Source: Pseudoscleropodium purum (Eukaryota > Streptophyta > Bryopsida > Hypnales > Brachytheciaceae). Taken from it: a DNA stretch of 64,000 bases. The stretch is from positions 11,750,479-11,814,478 of the forward strand of contig OZ017800.1 in assembly GCA_963969395.1 (NCBI GenBank). The letters are read 5' to 3'. Positions within the stretch are counted from its first letter, which is position 1. Every line of letters begins with the position of its first letter. Below are positions 36,960 through 49,742 of this stretch, in pieces. The position numbers were made by a program, and so were the translations under genes. Under the pieces are notes generated by a model. It saw nothing but the letters and a program-made list of their open reading frames with translations, was not told the origin of the DNA and ran no database searches.

Positions 36960-37024
36960 GAATTTTTTTGATGGGAACAATGTTGTCCTTCCGGCACCAC
37001 TGGCTGCCACATTCATGGTGTGCA
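35391..37024. other. Intergenic DNA, no supported gene
   Basis: Frames at 35474-36088 and 36195-36557 (minus) look like nothing known. A (CCCA)n stretch lies near 36540 and an (AT)n run at 36928-36957. Confidence 0.5.
36928..36957. repeat. (AT)n microsatellite
   Basis: Uninterrupted AT alternation of about 30 bp. Confidence 0.95.
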
Positions 37025-37086
37025 TTTTTTTTAAAATTAATAATATATTTTTAAAACAAAGGAAATGCAATTTCATTGCAAGGGCT
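37025..37086 (-). mobile_element. Truncated LINE-type 3' tail
   Basis: On the minus strand it reads TTGCAATGAAATTGCATTTCCTTTG followed by an A-rich stretch. It fits the tail consensus with one altered stem base. Confidence 0.5.
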
Positions 37087-39204
37087 GGGCGGGCAAACTC
37101 ATTTTTACATTTTTACATTTTGAATCTTTCATTTTCATTCCAATATTAAGGTAGGAGGCTGTAAAACAGAGCAGGTATTAAGAATGGACCCTATAAATGG
37201 CTGTGAAATGGACATGAGTTGGTTCTAAAATTGACTAGTAAGTATAGTCATTCAATGAACCATGAAAAAAAAACATTATTAATTGCAAGAGCCAATCATT
37301 TTCTTTGTTTTCCCCATTTTAATTTAGAATTGCAAGTGAACCATTTATGAAAGACCTAGGATCACAAATAGGGACCTACAACCCAACTCATTTGAAAATT
37401 CATAAGTAATTCAAAAATCTATTGAAAAATATAAAACCACTTGAGTTAGATTCCTCATCAATTTTTCTTTGTCAGAAAAATGAGCTAAAAATATTCATGT
37501 CCAAATTAATAGATGAAAAAGGCAGACCATGCGGCTCCATTTCTGAGCCTCCTACCTTAGAGTTACTAGCTCACTTTCCAACTAGGTTTGGCAATGAAAG
37601 GTAGGAAGGACCATTCCAAGCCTACATACATATTTCACCATTTTCTTAAAATAAATGAATTCTAGACATGTCTATCAAAATCCCACCACTACTAGTATTA
37701 AAATCTGAAATCAGCCTAAATCTAAGTTTTTGCTTTTCTTTGGATGCTACCACCTAAGAGCATTGCTACTAGTTGCACTCCATTTGACTATGGCATGAAG
37801 AAGTGGCAAGGCACTTATTGCCTTGTGAGATGTGGCAGTGAGAATTTCTTCCCCCTTCTTCTCATGCCTTTCATTAGCCTCTACCCATCTTCCACAAACT
37901 AAAGGCTATAGCCAAAGTTGACCAAATTAGCATGACTATAATTTAAAAGTGCTCACTACTAAAGCCCTCTATTGTCAAGCAATCAAAAGAGTGACGGGGG
38001 GAAGAATGGCACACTACTTATATTGTGAAGGGGTGCTAGTGTGGACTGGTGTAGAGCCATTTTTTCTCTTGATAAGTGTGGTAAGCTTAGAGTATTAATG
38101 TTGAGGCCATTGTGTCAAGGCCTAGTAGCAATGTTCTAATGAAAAAGAGAAGACTCCCTTGTAAATCTCTCTCAAAATTCTTTGCTACAAAAAAACAATT
38201 TTGCAAAAGCTTCATGAAAACATTCAATGTGATGATAATTTTTTTCCTTTTCTTTTCTCTTCTTTCTTGAAACAAACTAAGAGCCTCTTTACATGCTCCC
38301 CTAGTGGGTAGGGAGCTACAAGGGGAGCTACAAGGAAAAATACCAATTTCACTTTTATGTGAATCCATCGTTGGAGAAGGGATACAATTAGGAACTGACA
38401 TGTGTTAGATTCTCTCATGATCCACTAGTCTCTTCTAGTCTTCACTAATGGAGTTGTTTGCCAATATCAGTTGAAAATGAAGCTCCTCCTTTTTCATTGT
38501 CCACCCCAACAAGATAATCAATGGAGACAATTTTGTTTTCTTGCTTGTTTTAGGTTCAAGTTCGCCCACCAAGCGAGCCTGTAAACCCACAACCCCAAAG
38601 GGGGTGCAAACACGATGCCTTTTAAAAAAAATTAAAGTCCACGGCAGGTCATGATCGATCCGAGTGTCATTTCGTTTCGTTGGAGCCCGGTTTAGTTATG
38701 ATCCTTGAAATCTCATGGCTGCATGATTGTCATGCTCTTCCTCTTCCGTGCAACTAACTTAAGTCCCTACTGATGAATGCCTGAGTTTTAAGAACAACAA
38801 TGTTCTAAGAACTCCCACAATGAAGACTATGTGTAAGAAATGTCTTTAAACCCCATTCCTGCTGCTGCTGCCGTTGCTACTGCAGCACTGATGAGCTCAG
38901 GCCAAGGGCCCTGCAGGCAATTTTCAATAAATGATATGGTTAAAAAACATGTGAACTTCCTGTGTTCTTCGAGTGCATCATTCATTCATTATATTGCTCG
39001 AAGTTATTTTCCATACGGTAAGGTACTCACTGTTGCAGTGGTTTGTTTTTTGTAGCTCCAGTTATCTTACTGAAGTTGCTTGGGGATCTCTCTTGATGCT
39101 TGTCAGAGTGGATATTGTAAACAAACAACTCCATTTCATTTGTGTCAAAAATGAAAATCATCAACAATAGGCCTTGGCTGGGCTGGGCTGGGCTGGGCTG
39201 GGCT
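37087..39204. other. Intergenic DNA, no supported gene
   Basis: Short unrecognised frames only. A (GGGCT)n pentamer run at 39175-39204 closes the segment. 'ccatttcatttgtgtcaaaaatg' near 39131 may be another tail fragment. Confidence 0.5.
39175..39204. repeat. (GGGCT)n, about 5-6 units
   Basis: Consecutive 'gggct' pentamers are visible directly. Confidence 0.95.
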
Positions 39205-39208
39205 TCCT

Positions 39209-39275
39209 TCTTTTTTTTATTCAATGTTTTTTTTAGACATGAATGAAATGAAACGAAATTTTCATTGCCTTGGCT
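39209..39275 (-). mobile_element. Truncated LINE-type 3' tail
   Basis: On the minus strand it reads GGCAATGAAAATTTCGTTTCATTTCATTC followed by A-rich sequence. The stem words AATGAAA and TTTCATT are intact. Confidence 0.6.
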
Positions 39276-39504
39276 GCCTTCAGTGAGGTTTCAGGCTTCA
39301 GCAGCCAGGCTCCTCCCTCAGCGAGCCCTTTTGGGTTTGTAAATGCTTCTGACAGCACCCTTAATGAATGCAAGGGAATCGAGGTGGAGTCATAACTCGA
39401 CGAAAAGAGCCAATTGATGGGGGGGGGGGCTCATGGAATGGAATGGTACTCTACTGCGGAATGGTAAATGATGAGTTCACTCTACCACCCCATCCCCCGC
39501 ACAC

Positions 39505-39567
39505 TGCCTGTAGCATTGAAAACCCGTTTCATTTGTGTCCAAAAAAAATTAAAATTGAAAAAAAAAA
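39505..39567 (+). mobile_element. Truncated LINE-type 3' tail
   Basis: Reads 'gcattgaaaacccgtttcatttgtgtcc' followed by poly-A with T interruptions, fitting the tail consensus. Confidence 0.65.
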
Positions 39568-40559
39568 TGTAGTAGAGGTACAAAGCAGTGGACCATTTAT
39601 CTTAACTGTACAGTACAGAGGGCAGGGGAGGGGGTCTCAGTCAGAGATTTACTTAATAATTAATAAGTAGTACTCTGTAGTAAGGTGCAAGTTTCGGAAG
39701 GTACAACCCTACTACAGGGCACTACCACTAATGGAATGGAATGGAATGAATGGAAATGTAGCGGTACCGTGGGCTCCCCAAAGACTAAGAGCAGCACCAG
39801 TGGAGACCGGGATAGGACCCTCCAAATGCCAACATCAAACGTTGGATTGGATGAGACTTAGAATTAGAACTTGAATTTATTTTTTCTTTCCATCGGAAGC
39901 GCATTGAGAAGTGCTGTGCATAGGTAAAAGAAAAACTTAAATTTAGACATTGGACAAAGAAAAGAAAACACTTCATAAAATTATGTGAGAGGGATTGGCA
40001 AGTTACAAATACCAATGCACTTTGCACTCCCAATTGTACCAATTGTACCAATTTGGAGAGCAAAGTGCATTAATAACTTTGATTTGTGAAGACTATTATA
40101 ATTTTGTTTTATTAGCTAGCTTTTGAGGTGGTTTATTTTATTCACCTATGTCTAAATTTGAAGGGGTTTTTCTACCTTTGCAAAGTACTTTTTAGTGCAC
40201 TTCTGATGGGAAAAAAGAAATTCAAGTTCTAATTCCAAAACAACAAAAAGTTAGATCTGTATTTGGTGTGTCAAATTTTGGATTGCTTTGGCAATGCCTT
40301 GATAGCGTCTCTAATCTGCTCTGGGTTTGTTCCTCCTAATGATCTTCTAACTTTTAACCAGTCGATAATTAGAACTTGAAATTTTTATCAATGGAAGTAC
40401 ATTCAAAAGAATATTGTTTAAGGTCAAGAAAATTTAAACATGTAGACATTGAACAATGAAAAATGATTGAAAATTGCTAAAAGATAAAAAAAATATAGAA
40501 GTCTTTGCAAATCACGATTACCAAAGCACTTTCCACTCTACATGTGGAGTGCCATGGGT
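39568..40559. other. Intergenic DNA, no supported gene
   Basis: Contains a short (GGAAT)n near 39731-39750. Reading frames are unrecognised. The minus-strand frame at 39785-40063 has no family-like motif. Confidence 0.5.
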
Positions 40560-41224
40560 CAAATTTTGCTTTGGTGATTGTGATTTGTTAACTCCTAAAG
40601 TTCCTTGACTATGTTTTCACCAGAAACGCTCTAAAATAGCCATTTTTAGGACAAGTAGCAAAATCAAAATCAAAATTATTTTTGGACACATCCCAAACAT
40701 AGGATATTGTATTATGATAATTTTAGAAGATGTGAAAAAAATTTCAGAAATTTCCACCGTGTAAATTGCAAGATATTAGCGTTTCAATTGACAAAAAGCC
40801 TTTTTTGGCCCTGTGAAAAACCAGGCAGTTGGACTTCACAAGGTCACATTTGTATGAGAAAATGTCTAAAATGGTTGCCACTCTTTGGATTCATTCTTCA
40901 AGTCAAGTTGGCTACATGCTTAAAAATTCTCAGATCATTTAGAATTGTATAACATATAGGAAAAAAATAGTAAATAAAACGAAGTACAAAATGAATCAAA
41001 ATACTAAATTGTTAATAATTTAGTTATGAAATTGAAAAATTCCAATCCCAATGGGTATTATGTTGTAATAAACAATCATTGCATTCTTTTTTTTATTTTT
41101 GTTCAAAAATATTGAAAATTGAATTCAATAAAGAACTTCAAAGTTTATTTTGGAGTAGAGATTCCATGACCACCCACAAACTAAAACACCTTGTAACTTT
41201 TGACTCATCGATCAAAATGGAGCT

Positions 41225-41267
<43 letters not shown>

Positions 41268-41495
41268 TAATTTCAAAGTTGCCCGGATTACTTGAGTTGA
41301 GAAATAAACCCTATAATAGGCCATAACTTTTGACTCATACTTCCAAATGACCTAAAATTTTGTGCACATTAGAGATATTCTTCATCCACACCTTCTATTG
41401 AAACTGGGCCAAAAATATGGAAATCTATGCTCACATGCACCTACCGAAAAAGTTATGTTGCCAAAAAATGCACCTTGGTCCTTTAGGGTTAAGAC
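40560..41495 (+). repeat. Dispersed repeat, MITE-free copy of the 11.6-kb repeat
   Basis: Collinear with 11610-12925 over most of its length. At the MITE position it reads 'tgtgcacattagagatattcttcatcc' without interruption. It carries its own (AT)n expansion at 41229-41264. Confidence 0.8.
41229..41264. repeat. (AT)n microsatellite
   Basis: About 36 bp of uninterrupted TA alternation. Confidence 0.95.
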
Positions 41496-42879
41496 ATCTA
41501 TAATTTTTTATTTTTAGCTAACTTTGAAGAAATTTCTTTTCATGGTCAAATGTCTAAATTTGAGTTTTCCTGTACCTCCTCAAAGGACGTTGGGATAAAT
41601 TTCCATTGATAAAAATTTCAAATTCTAATTCTATATGAATCAAAATTAGAAAAAAATTTGGAGGAAAAAATTCCAAAGTGGATTGGGGATGGTGTAAAGG
41701 TTCAAGACTATATTTTATCAAAAAACACTCTAAAATTGTCATTTTTGGTACAAAAAGCTACATAAAAAAAACTACATATCTAGTTTAGGATCTTGCATAA
41801 GACTTATATGAGAATGTATGTGAAAAAAATTCAAAAACTTTGATTGTGTACATTACAATATAAGAAACTAATATTGAAAAAGAAAAAATAAAGAAAAATT
41901 GAACCTGGTCATTCTAAGTTTTTAGATTTTGAATCTTCTTAACTTAAAGCTATTGCACCATTGAGTTTTGAGTTTTTTGTCTTTATGTTGTAGAATTGAG
42001 TTGAAAATTCAAGGAAATATTCAAAAAATATAAAATTGATTTTCATCTTTTCAAAAATTATTGAATAGAAATAGATATAAGAAGGAAGAGAAAATTAAAT
42101 CACAAATAGTTCTTAAATGGAATTGAAACATAATAATTCTAACATGAGATTGTTGTAGCAAGTAATTTACACCTAACCTTTTTGTTTTGAAAAATTGTGA
42201 ACAATAAGCTAAAAAATGAATCATATACAATATTTTTTAGAAAGATGGTTTGATTGCTAAAAAAATAAGACCCTCCATAACTTTCATATGAATAATCTAG
42301 ATTGAATGAATCAAAACTTCTATATTGACATGAATATAATCTGTAAGGAAAAAAGTACAAAATAATACTTTTGAATTTTTTTGGTTTTTTGTTGCTATAG
42401 TTGTATTTTGATATCAGAAAAGTATAATTTTTTTCCTGGGTAGTAAATAAAATAAAAATTATATCCATAGAAATCAAGTACATTTTTTTACCTCCAAAAG
42501 AAGTTTTAAGAGATTGTTGTAGGATTTGAAACTATAGGAACCTACCTAAAACTTTTGAAAATCCATCCCAAGACTTTGAACTATAGGGGCTAATCACACT
42601 AATTGATTTTATATTGTTATAAGTTTTTATACTTGATGAATATTTTTACCAACAATATTTGTAAAGATTCCTTCCATTTGAATAGTATTGATATTTATGA
42701 ATCCATTAGTATCATAACACTAAACTTCATTAGAGTACTTTGGGGTGAATAATTTTAATTTTAAAAACCATTTCATTGCACATTTGACAATACAAACTTC
42801 ACCGCAACCAAAACAATCTACTCATTGCTTAGAGAGTCTAAATTTAAATGTTCATCTTTTAACAACAATTTTAAAACAA
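41496..42879. other. AT-rich intergenic DNA
   Basis: Nothing recognisable. The minus-strand 114-codon frame at 42139-42483 is AT-driven (Phe, Tyr, Ile, Lys, Asn) and not gene-like. Confidence 0.5.
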
Positions 42880-43904
42880 ACACAAGAATAAGTTGGATGA
42901 TGGAGCTATTTGCATTCACAAATACACAAGATTGTGAATGAAACATCATTTACAAGAATATTTTCAAATTTAAAGATAGTGTTACTTGTGATAAAATAAA
43001 ATTGAATGGATTCAAGTGAATGAATCTATTGTAAAACTGTATAACATGACTATGTTTTCCTCCTTGGATCCTTGATAGAAGGTATCATTGTTTTTTAGAT
43101 ACCTAGGAAGGGATTAAGTTTTGAATTTTTCTCTATATAGCAAGCTCTTGGAGCTCATATTATGATTTGTTTCTACTATAGAAGTTATTGCTTTAAAGAT
43201 GGAAAAGAGACCCTTACAACATTGGCAAACAACTTTATGATATACATCCAAAAATATAAGGATCTTAAAATAAATATCATCTATTCATATAAGTCTATGT
43301 AAATTCATTTAGACATAATTACACAACATGCATGGTATTGGTGGATGATGGAACTATTTACATCCATGAATTTGTAGATTGTAAGTAGAACTTTTTTCAC
43401 AAGGATTTTGTATTTCAAATTTTTAAATGTAGTGAAATTTGCAATCTTGATTTGAGGGATGAAGCTAGTGACATCCAAAATATGCATGTTATGGATGAAA
43501 AATCAAAATTCTCTCCAAATTCATGTAAATTCATTCAAACATGACAATATCACCCTTTATTAATAATGATTTTGGGTGCTTTTCGGTAATTTCATCCATT
43601 CAAAATTATAGAAACTTTGTAAATTTGTATACTAAATTTTTTTGTTTTTTGTTCAAAAGAGGAGTGTGTTTAATTCCAATGCAAAAGGTAACATAAATAA
43701 ATTGAATAGGTTTTACCAAGGCATAAAGTTATTGAGCAAGGAATAAAGTTGGTTCTTTAGTTTAGTCCTTGTTTTGATTTAACATGTTTATTTAGTATTT
43801 ATATTATTACTAGGATTTATTTTCCATTAGGTAATATGTATTGAATTACTCTATAACCACTTAGGTTTGTCTCCTACATTCTTTTCAAACTATTTATGAC
43901 TAAT

Positions 43905-44700
43905 AGGTCAAATCCATGTCAACAATGTACCACGCTTTGCCATTCTCTAGCATTGGTCATTTCTTTTATAGGAAGGTCCTTCTCAAATTTATTTTCATAC
44001 ATGATTACTTGAAATTTGAATCAATGCAATGTCTTCTAATTCATAAAGACAATAAAGAGACCGTAGAAGGTACTTGCACCCACAATCACTGCCTAGAATG
44101 TGACACCTACATCAATTGGATAGAAAAATGATACTAAAATCTATATACTTAGTGTAGTTAGTCATCAACATCAAATCACGCAAAACATTTACATTACTCC
44201 AAGTCTCCAATCCATCTTCCTTCCGGAATAAAGGTAGTAAATACACTCACTCTATGTGTACCACTAATTTACCAAAGTCACATTATTTTGAATTAGTATA
44301 GGTTGAAATATTTTGGTACCAAACAATCAATTGTTTACACTAGTAAAGTTTTGTAGTGATGCTAATTTCTTTCCCTTACTAATAGGTCCAATCAATATAC
44401 ACTATTGTAGCCAATAGTCTTTGCTAGTTTGTAGCATTGGTCATTTTTTAGAGAAGGGCCTACTCCAATCTCTTTTGATACATAGATACTTGGAGTTTGA
44501 ATCAATGCAGTGTCTCCCTATGGCAAAGACAATAAAGAGACAATGAAAGGTACATGCACCTACAATTACTACCTAGAATGTGACACCTAGTGACATCAAT
44601 TGAATAGAAAAGTGATTCTAAAATCTACACATTGATGTTGATATAAGATGTACACCACTAGAATATGAGAGTCTAAGAGAGAATAGTATCAATTTTTGGT
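43905..44700 (+). repeat. About 480-bp repeat family, cluster 1
   Basis: Two units start near 43905 and 44385 ('aataggtc.aat'), each continuing through 'tagcattggtcatt', 'gaatcaatgca.tgtct', 'gacaataaagagac' and 'tgcaccca/tacaat.act.cctagaatgtgacacct'. Cluster 2 lies at 51.4-52.5 kb. Confidence 0.8.
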
Positions 44701-44922
44701 AAACTTCCAAACAACATAATTTTAAAATTTTAAAATTTATTCTACAATGTCCAAGTAATATATACAAAAGTGCATTGGAATCCTAATCCACTTGCTTATA
44801 AGTTGAAGAGGATGGTGTTACACTCATTAGCAGTAGTTTTTCTTAGCGACAAATCGTCCATTGAAACATTTACATCATTCCAAGTCTCCAACTTGTCTCT
44901 CTTGAACATTAAAGCCTATTCT

Positions 44923-44941
44923 CCCCCCCCCCCCCCCCCCC
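44923..44941. repeat. Poly-C tract
   Basis: Nineteen consecutive C on the plus strand, followed by TCCCCC. Confidence 0.95.
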
Positions 44942-45990
44942 TCCCCCTTCCAAATGGATTGTGAATGGAACAACGTTTACAAGGATATTTTCATATTTCA
45001 AAGATTATTTTACTTGCAATCTTGCCTAGAGTGAAAAAAATCTAACATAGAAATCTTATAACATGATTACCCTCTCCTTTCTAAATCTTTGACAAAATGT
45101 ATCATCAATTTTTGGATACCTAGGGAGGGTCTCAATTTTAAAGTTTTCTCTACAAAACAAGCTCTTTGACTTGATATTTTGATTTGTTTGCACTATAAAA
45201 ATCATTGTTTTAAGGATGGAAAATAGACTTTTATAACATTGATCAACAATTGTATGCTTTACATCCCAAAATATGTAGATTTTAAATGAAATATCATTTG
45301 TTTGCATAAATTTGAGTAAATTCACCTAGGCATATACAACATGCATAGCATTGGGATGATGGGACTATTCACATCTACAAATCACACTATAGATTGTGAG
45401 TGTAGTGTTTTTTTACAAGGGTTTTGTATTTTGAATTTTTCAATGTAGTAAAATTTGCAATCTTGACTTGAGAGATGAAGCTCGTGACATCCAAAAATAC
45501 ACATGTTGTCGATGAAAATTTAGAATTTCATCCAAGTTCATGTAAATTTATTCAAACATAGTGGTGGTATTGTTTTCTATAAATAATAATTTGGGGTGCT
45601 TTTTTGCAATTTCATTCATTCAAAATTGTAGAAACTTTTGTAAAATACTCCATATGATCCTCCATACCAAACTACCATTGAGCCAATTTTACTTCAAATA
45701 AAATTTGTAAGCTAAGGTGTTTTGTTCTTTTATTCACAAGACAAACATTTTTATTTATAGAGTAAAGGGTAACATAAATAAATTGAATAGGTCTTACCTA
45801 GGCATAAAGTTATTTTGTAAAGTGCAAGCTTGGATCTTTTGTTTAGTCCTTGTTTAGATTAAACATGTTTATTCAATCTTTATATTATTATTGGTCATCA
45901 TTTCCCATTAGCTAATATATACCAAATTACTCTACAACCACCTAAATTGGTCTCCAAATTTCTTTTCAAACTATTTATGACTTTCATAGT

Positions 45991-47340
45991 TTGTTTAAAG
46001 TGACGTCGAAAACATGTTGATTCAACTTTCAATCACTTCTAAAGACATTATATTTTGTGTTTTTCTTGTTCCTTTTGGAAACATTAAGTTCAATTGAATA
46101 ATATTATAGGATAATATTAAAATTGTAGAACAACTTTAGACTATTGTATTAGATGTCCCAAAGAAAAATCTCTTGCCACACATATTGTCAATGTTATACT
46201 AATGTAATGTTCACCTCAATGATGTTCTACACTATCTACCCTTTTGTAAAAAGTGAACTCTTGGGAAGATGTTTGTAACGATTCATGTGATTTTTTGGCA
46301 TGAAACACTAGAACTAATATAAATTTATATTGCATGTTTTCATTTTTACATATGTATCAAATGATATAATGAATTAAATTGTTACAAAATCAACAATTTT
46401 TTTTTTCTCAAAAAAGTTGCAAATAATTGAATTTTCAATTGTATTTAATACAAACTACAATGATGTAGAATAAATGAAGGTTCACTACTACACAACTTGT
46501 CTTATTCTACTTAGTGAATCTACTTAGTTAAATGGGATTTGTTGCCATAGATTAAAAAAAAACATTTGATAAATTCCCTATATAAAATGGGACATGTTTT
46601 ATACTAGTAAAATTTTCTATAATATTTTAGCTTTCCAAATATGGTATTAAAAGTTTACAAGAGTCATAATATTATTTTCATCAAAAACTAAAACATTGAA
46701 AATAAAAAGAAGATTCTATTGAATGGTGCATAGTTTGTATATAGTGAGATATGAAGTGTCATTTATAAATATTCACACATGTAAGTCAAGTCACCCACTA
46801 CCTACTACAAGTCATTTACTCAAACTCATTGCATGATTCTTTGTGTCCGGTCTTTATTGTCCAGTCATCATCTTGTTTGTCCCTACCATGCTACTTGATA
46901 GGTATGTATTTTACCTTATTGCAATGAAATTTAATTTAATTTGTGTAAAAGAAAACTCATTGTGTAAATCAAGTCAAAGTCACCTAACAATCCTATTCAT
47001 TCAATGAGAGATAAATGGTCATTTACACATGCTTATTACATCAATTAAGTCGAATTCACCCATTGAGCATGTATACAAGGTCATTTACACATAGTTATTG
47101 CATTGGTCAAGTCAAAGTCATCCAAAGAGTATGTCTATGAGTTAGGTCAAAGTAACCTAGAGAATAAGTGCAAATAATGATTGAGGCAAAGGGTCATTTT
47201 ACTTACACATATTCACAATTGTGATTCAAATCAACCAACATAGGTTTGTTTTTAATGGACTTTTTTGCTTATTCACTTTAATCAGTGTGTATACACGTAT
47301 ACCTTGAAGATGAAAACAAGTAGCATTTCTACACAACATT
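45991..47340. other. AT-rich intergenic DNA
   Basis: No supported gene. 'catttacacat...ttattgcat' and 'agtcaaagtcacc' phrases recur between 46750 and 47200, suggesting a decayed local repeat. A LINE tail lies at 46870-46955. Confidence 0.45.
46870..46955 (+). mobile_element. Diverged LINE-type 3' tail
   Basis: Reads 'tcttgtttgtccctaccatgctacttg', then 'ttattgcaatgaaatttaatttaatttgtgtaaaag'. It matches the order of the LINE end at 35.27-35.37 kb ('ctgtttggtccctgctaggccacttg', then the tail core), so more than just the core is preserved. Confidence 0.6.
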
Positions 47341-47470
47341 TTTTCATCCATCCTCGGGGATCCCCATGTTCCATTTTCATCCATCCTCGGGGATGAAAAT
47401 GGAACATGATCCCCATGAAAATGGAACAATGATCCCCATGTTCCATTTTCATCCATCCTCGAGGATTGTA
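47341..47470. repeat. Hairpin cluster: one word in alternating orientation
   Basis: ATGTTCCATTTTCATCC (47366-47382) pairs perfectly with 47391-47407 over 17 bp with an 8-nt loop. ATGAAAATGGAACA (47415-47428) pairs perfectly with 47439-47452 over 14 bp with a 10-nt loop. A partial fifth copy starts at 47341. The words are joined by 'catcctcggggat'. Confidence 0.88.
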
Positions 47471-47700
47471 GATTATGTTGGTATCCAATTGGGATTTATC
47501 CAAATTATAGTTAAGTTCGTTCCTAGGGAGGCTTTACACATAGGAATATCTCTAACATTGTGAATTCATAAGTCCTTGCAATCTACACATAGAGAAAATA
47601 TTCATTTACCACATACAATTTGTATTAATTCTCACATAATAAACTAATTACACAATTTGGCACTCCACTTTTAATAGCCACAAGAGTTTAGTAATTTCCC
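47471..47700. other. Intergenic DNA
   Basis: No gene or repeat is recognised. Confidence 0.5.
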
Positions 47701-47724
47701 AAATTGGATGATCTTTAATCTTTA

Positions 47725-49340
47725 ACTTGCAGTCTTCCAAATCGGACTCCACAGAAACCACTCCATCCTTCGCTTACCAACTTGGGCTCAACATCACAGC
47801 TCTCCATCTTCCACTGTTGACATCTCACCAACTTGGTTCCCTTAACTCCTATTTGTCTAACATACATCACATCACTCCTCATACTCAGACTCTCCTAATT
47901 GGAATTAACCAACTTGTAACTCCTCCTTGATAAACGTTATGCTCTACCGATTAGGACATTTTAATCATTTGCAATTATCCTCACAGTCCAACTCGGGCAA
48001 AACTACGACACACTAATCAAACTTTCCATTTGGTTTGTGATTAAACCTCATTAATGTACTCCTAAACTCCAATTAGGAAAACATTCTCAAACAACCTTGC
48101 AACTAATTAGTTTCCTAACTAACTCGGAAATTGATATTGATTATCACTCTCTTCAATCATCAACACCTACTAGGAATAAGTTGACACTGCAAACCGGTTC
48201 CTCAATTACTCCAATTCGGATTCTAAAATAACACCACATATCATGACACCAACTTCTGATTTAGATTCAGACATCAATTACGACAAATAAAATACTCCAA
48301 ATAGGACCAGATAAATCACATGTACTATACAAATTTCATTCCCGATTTGTAACACAAAATAGTCTTCCACACACACACTGAACACCAATTTGACAAATAA
48401 TTCTCTTCATATAGTACCGAATTGGTGAAAATATCACCATTCACAACAATAAGCTCACAGCTTTCAAATTTCAAATGTCAACTATCTCCACTACACTCTA
48501 ATAGTCTCTAAGTCCTTTCTTCTAATTTCCAACTAGGACTTAGCCTTCTTAACCATAAACATCCTAATTTCCAATTAGGACGACTTTGATTTTCACTACA
48601 TCACTCCAACTTGTCTACTTCTCATCTATTCGTATAATCTCTTCAACTTCTTGCAAGTTCATTCTCTCCAACTAGGAAATATTAACTCTTGTTGAAACTG
48701 CTGTTATACTCATACATTGACCAAACATTCTTCACTCCAACTTTATTCTCCCACTTGGAAACACTCTTCACATTCAAACCGAATTCTCCTTGCACAGTGC
48801 ACACACTACACATCTTTCCGACTAGGACTAACTCAAAAATATCATGCTGACAAACTCAACTCCCAATTAGAACTCACACAAACAATCAAACATCCACACA
48901 AAATCACACACCAAAATCAAAAACATACGCAGCCCACTTGGACTGGGACATGATTGGGCTTCATTCAACAGACGGTCCCTACAAATGAACACAAATCCAG
49001 ACCAAATAGGAAATTCCAAACCAGCGGTTACTCACAGAGAGAGAGACAACCTAACTACCTGCAACCCACTTTAGACTGGACAACCCACCATTAGGAAATA
49101 ACCGACCCAACTTGTTAACTGCAGCCTAATTGGACAATTGATCATCCTAATTGGAATTCTACACTGCCAACTCCCTACTTACTACCGACTAGGAAATATT
49201 CCACAATTAGTCAAAAACAACCTACTTGGAAATATCCTCACCAGCATACACCACATTGAACTTGAATCTTCTCCATCTCCTCCCATTAGGATTTCCATTT
49301 AGATTTAATGAACTAGACTGAACATTCAAACTCCAAGTTG
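47725..49340. repeat. G-poor array of degenerate units, period about 45 bp
   Basis: A core close to CCAAYTWGGA (variants ccaattagga, ccaactagga, ccaacttgg, ccgactagga, ccaattcgga) returns roughly every 35-65 bp, most often near 45, for over 1.5 kb. Clear examples lie near 47779, 47829, 48069, 48210, 48525, 48570, 48667, 48818, 49126, 49147 and 49183. The plus strand is rich in C, A and T and poor in G throughout, unlike its flanks. It reads as an old diverged minisatellite. No gene is supported. Confidence 0.65.
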
Positions 49341-49742
49341 GTTTACAGACCCCAAAATAGCGTCTCCACTCCAATGAAGATAACTTTTTATTGACTCCTC
49401 AAAACTAATAATTCCCTAAAAAAATTCCAAACAAATATTCAACAAATAAATTCAAGTAAATTTTAAAATTTCCTCATTGGATGAAATATTACCAAATGGC
49501 TACAAAATCATGCCAAATGCAATCACTTATAGAGGATGAATAAGGTAACTACACCTAATTTTGATCGCTTTCTAAAAATTATTCATTCTAGATTCTTACC
49601 TAAAATGTACTCCCACTACTATTCGTAGTCAATTTCAAAAGACACCTATTTTCAATCCTTTGAAAATTCATAGCTTATTCATACAATGTCCAAAAAATGC
49701 ATTTTAAGAGAATCTAAATTCCCCTTTTGTCTACTAGCAAGA

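Larger units (their letters stand above)
42880..45990 (+). repeat. Tandem duplication with period about 2.0-2.1 kb
   Basis: The block 42.9-43.9 kb recurs at 44.95-45.99 kb in the same order. Landmarks 'gatacctagg' (43098/45114), 'caacatgcat.g.attgg' (43325/45338), 'ggtaacataaataaattgaatagg' (43687/45768) and 'ctatttatgac' (43891/45971) are offset by about 2010-2080 bp. The copies are clearly diverged. There is no TG...CA terminus or primer-binding site, so I do not call them LTRs. Confidence 0.75.

Noticed and set aside
42880..45990. A pair of LTRs about 1 kb apart
   Set aside because: The copies have no TG...CA ends, no primer-binding site or polypurine tract, and nothing coding between them.
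47725..49340. CRISPR-like array
   Set aside because: The repeated core is short and degenerate, spacing varies widely, and the context is a eukaryotic genome.
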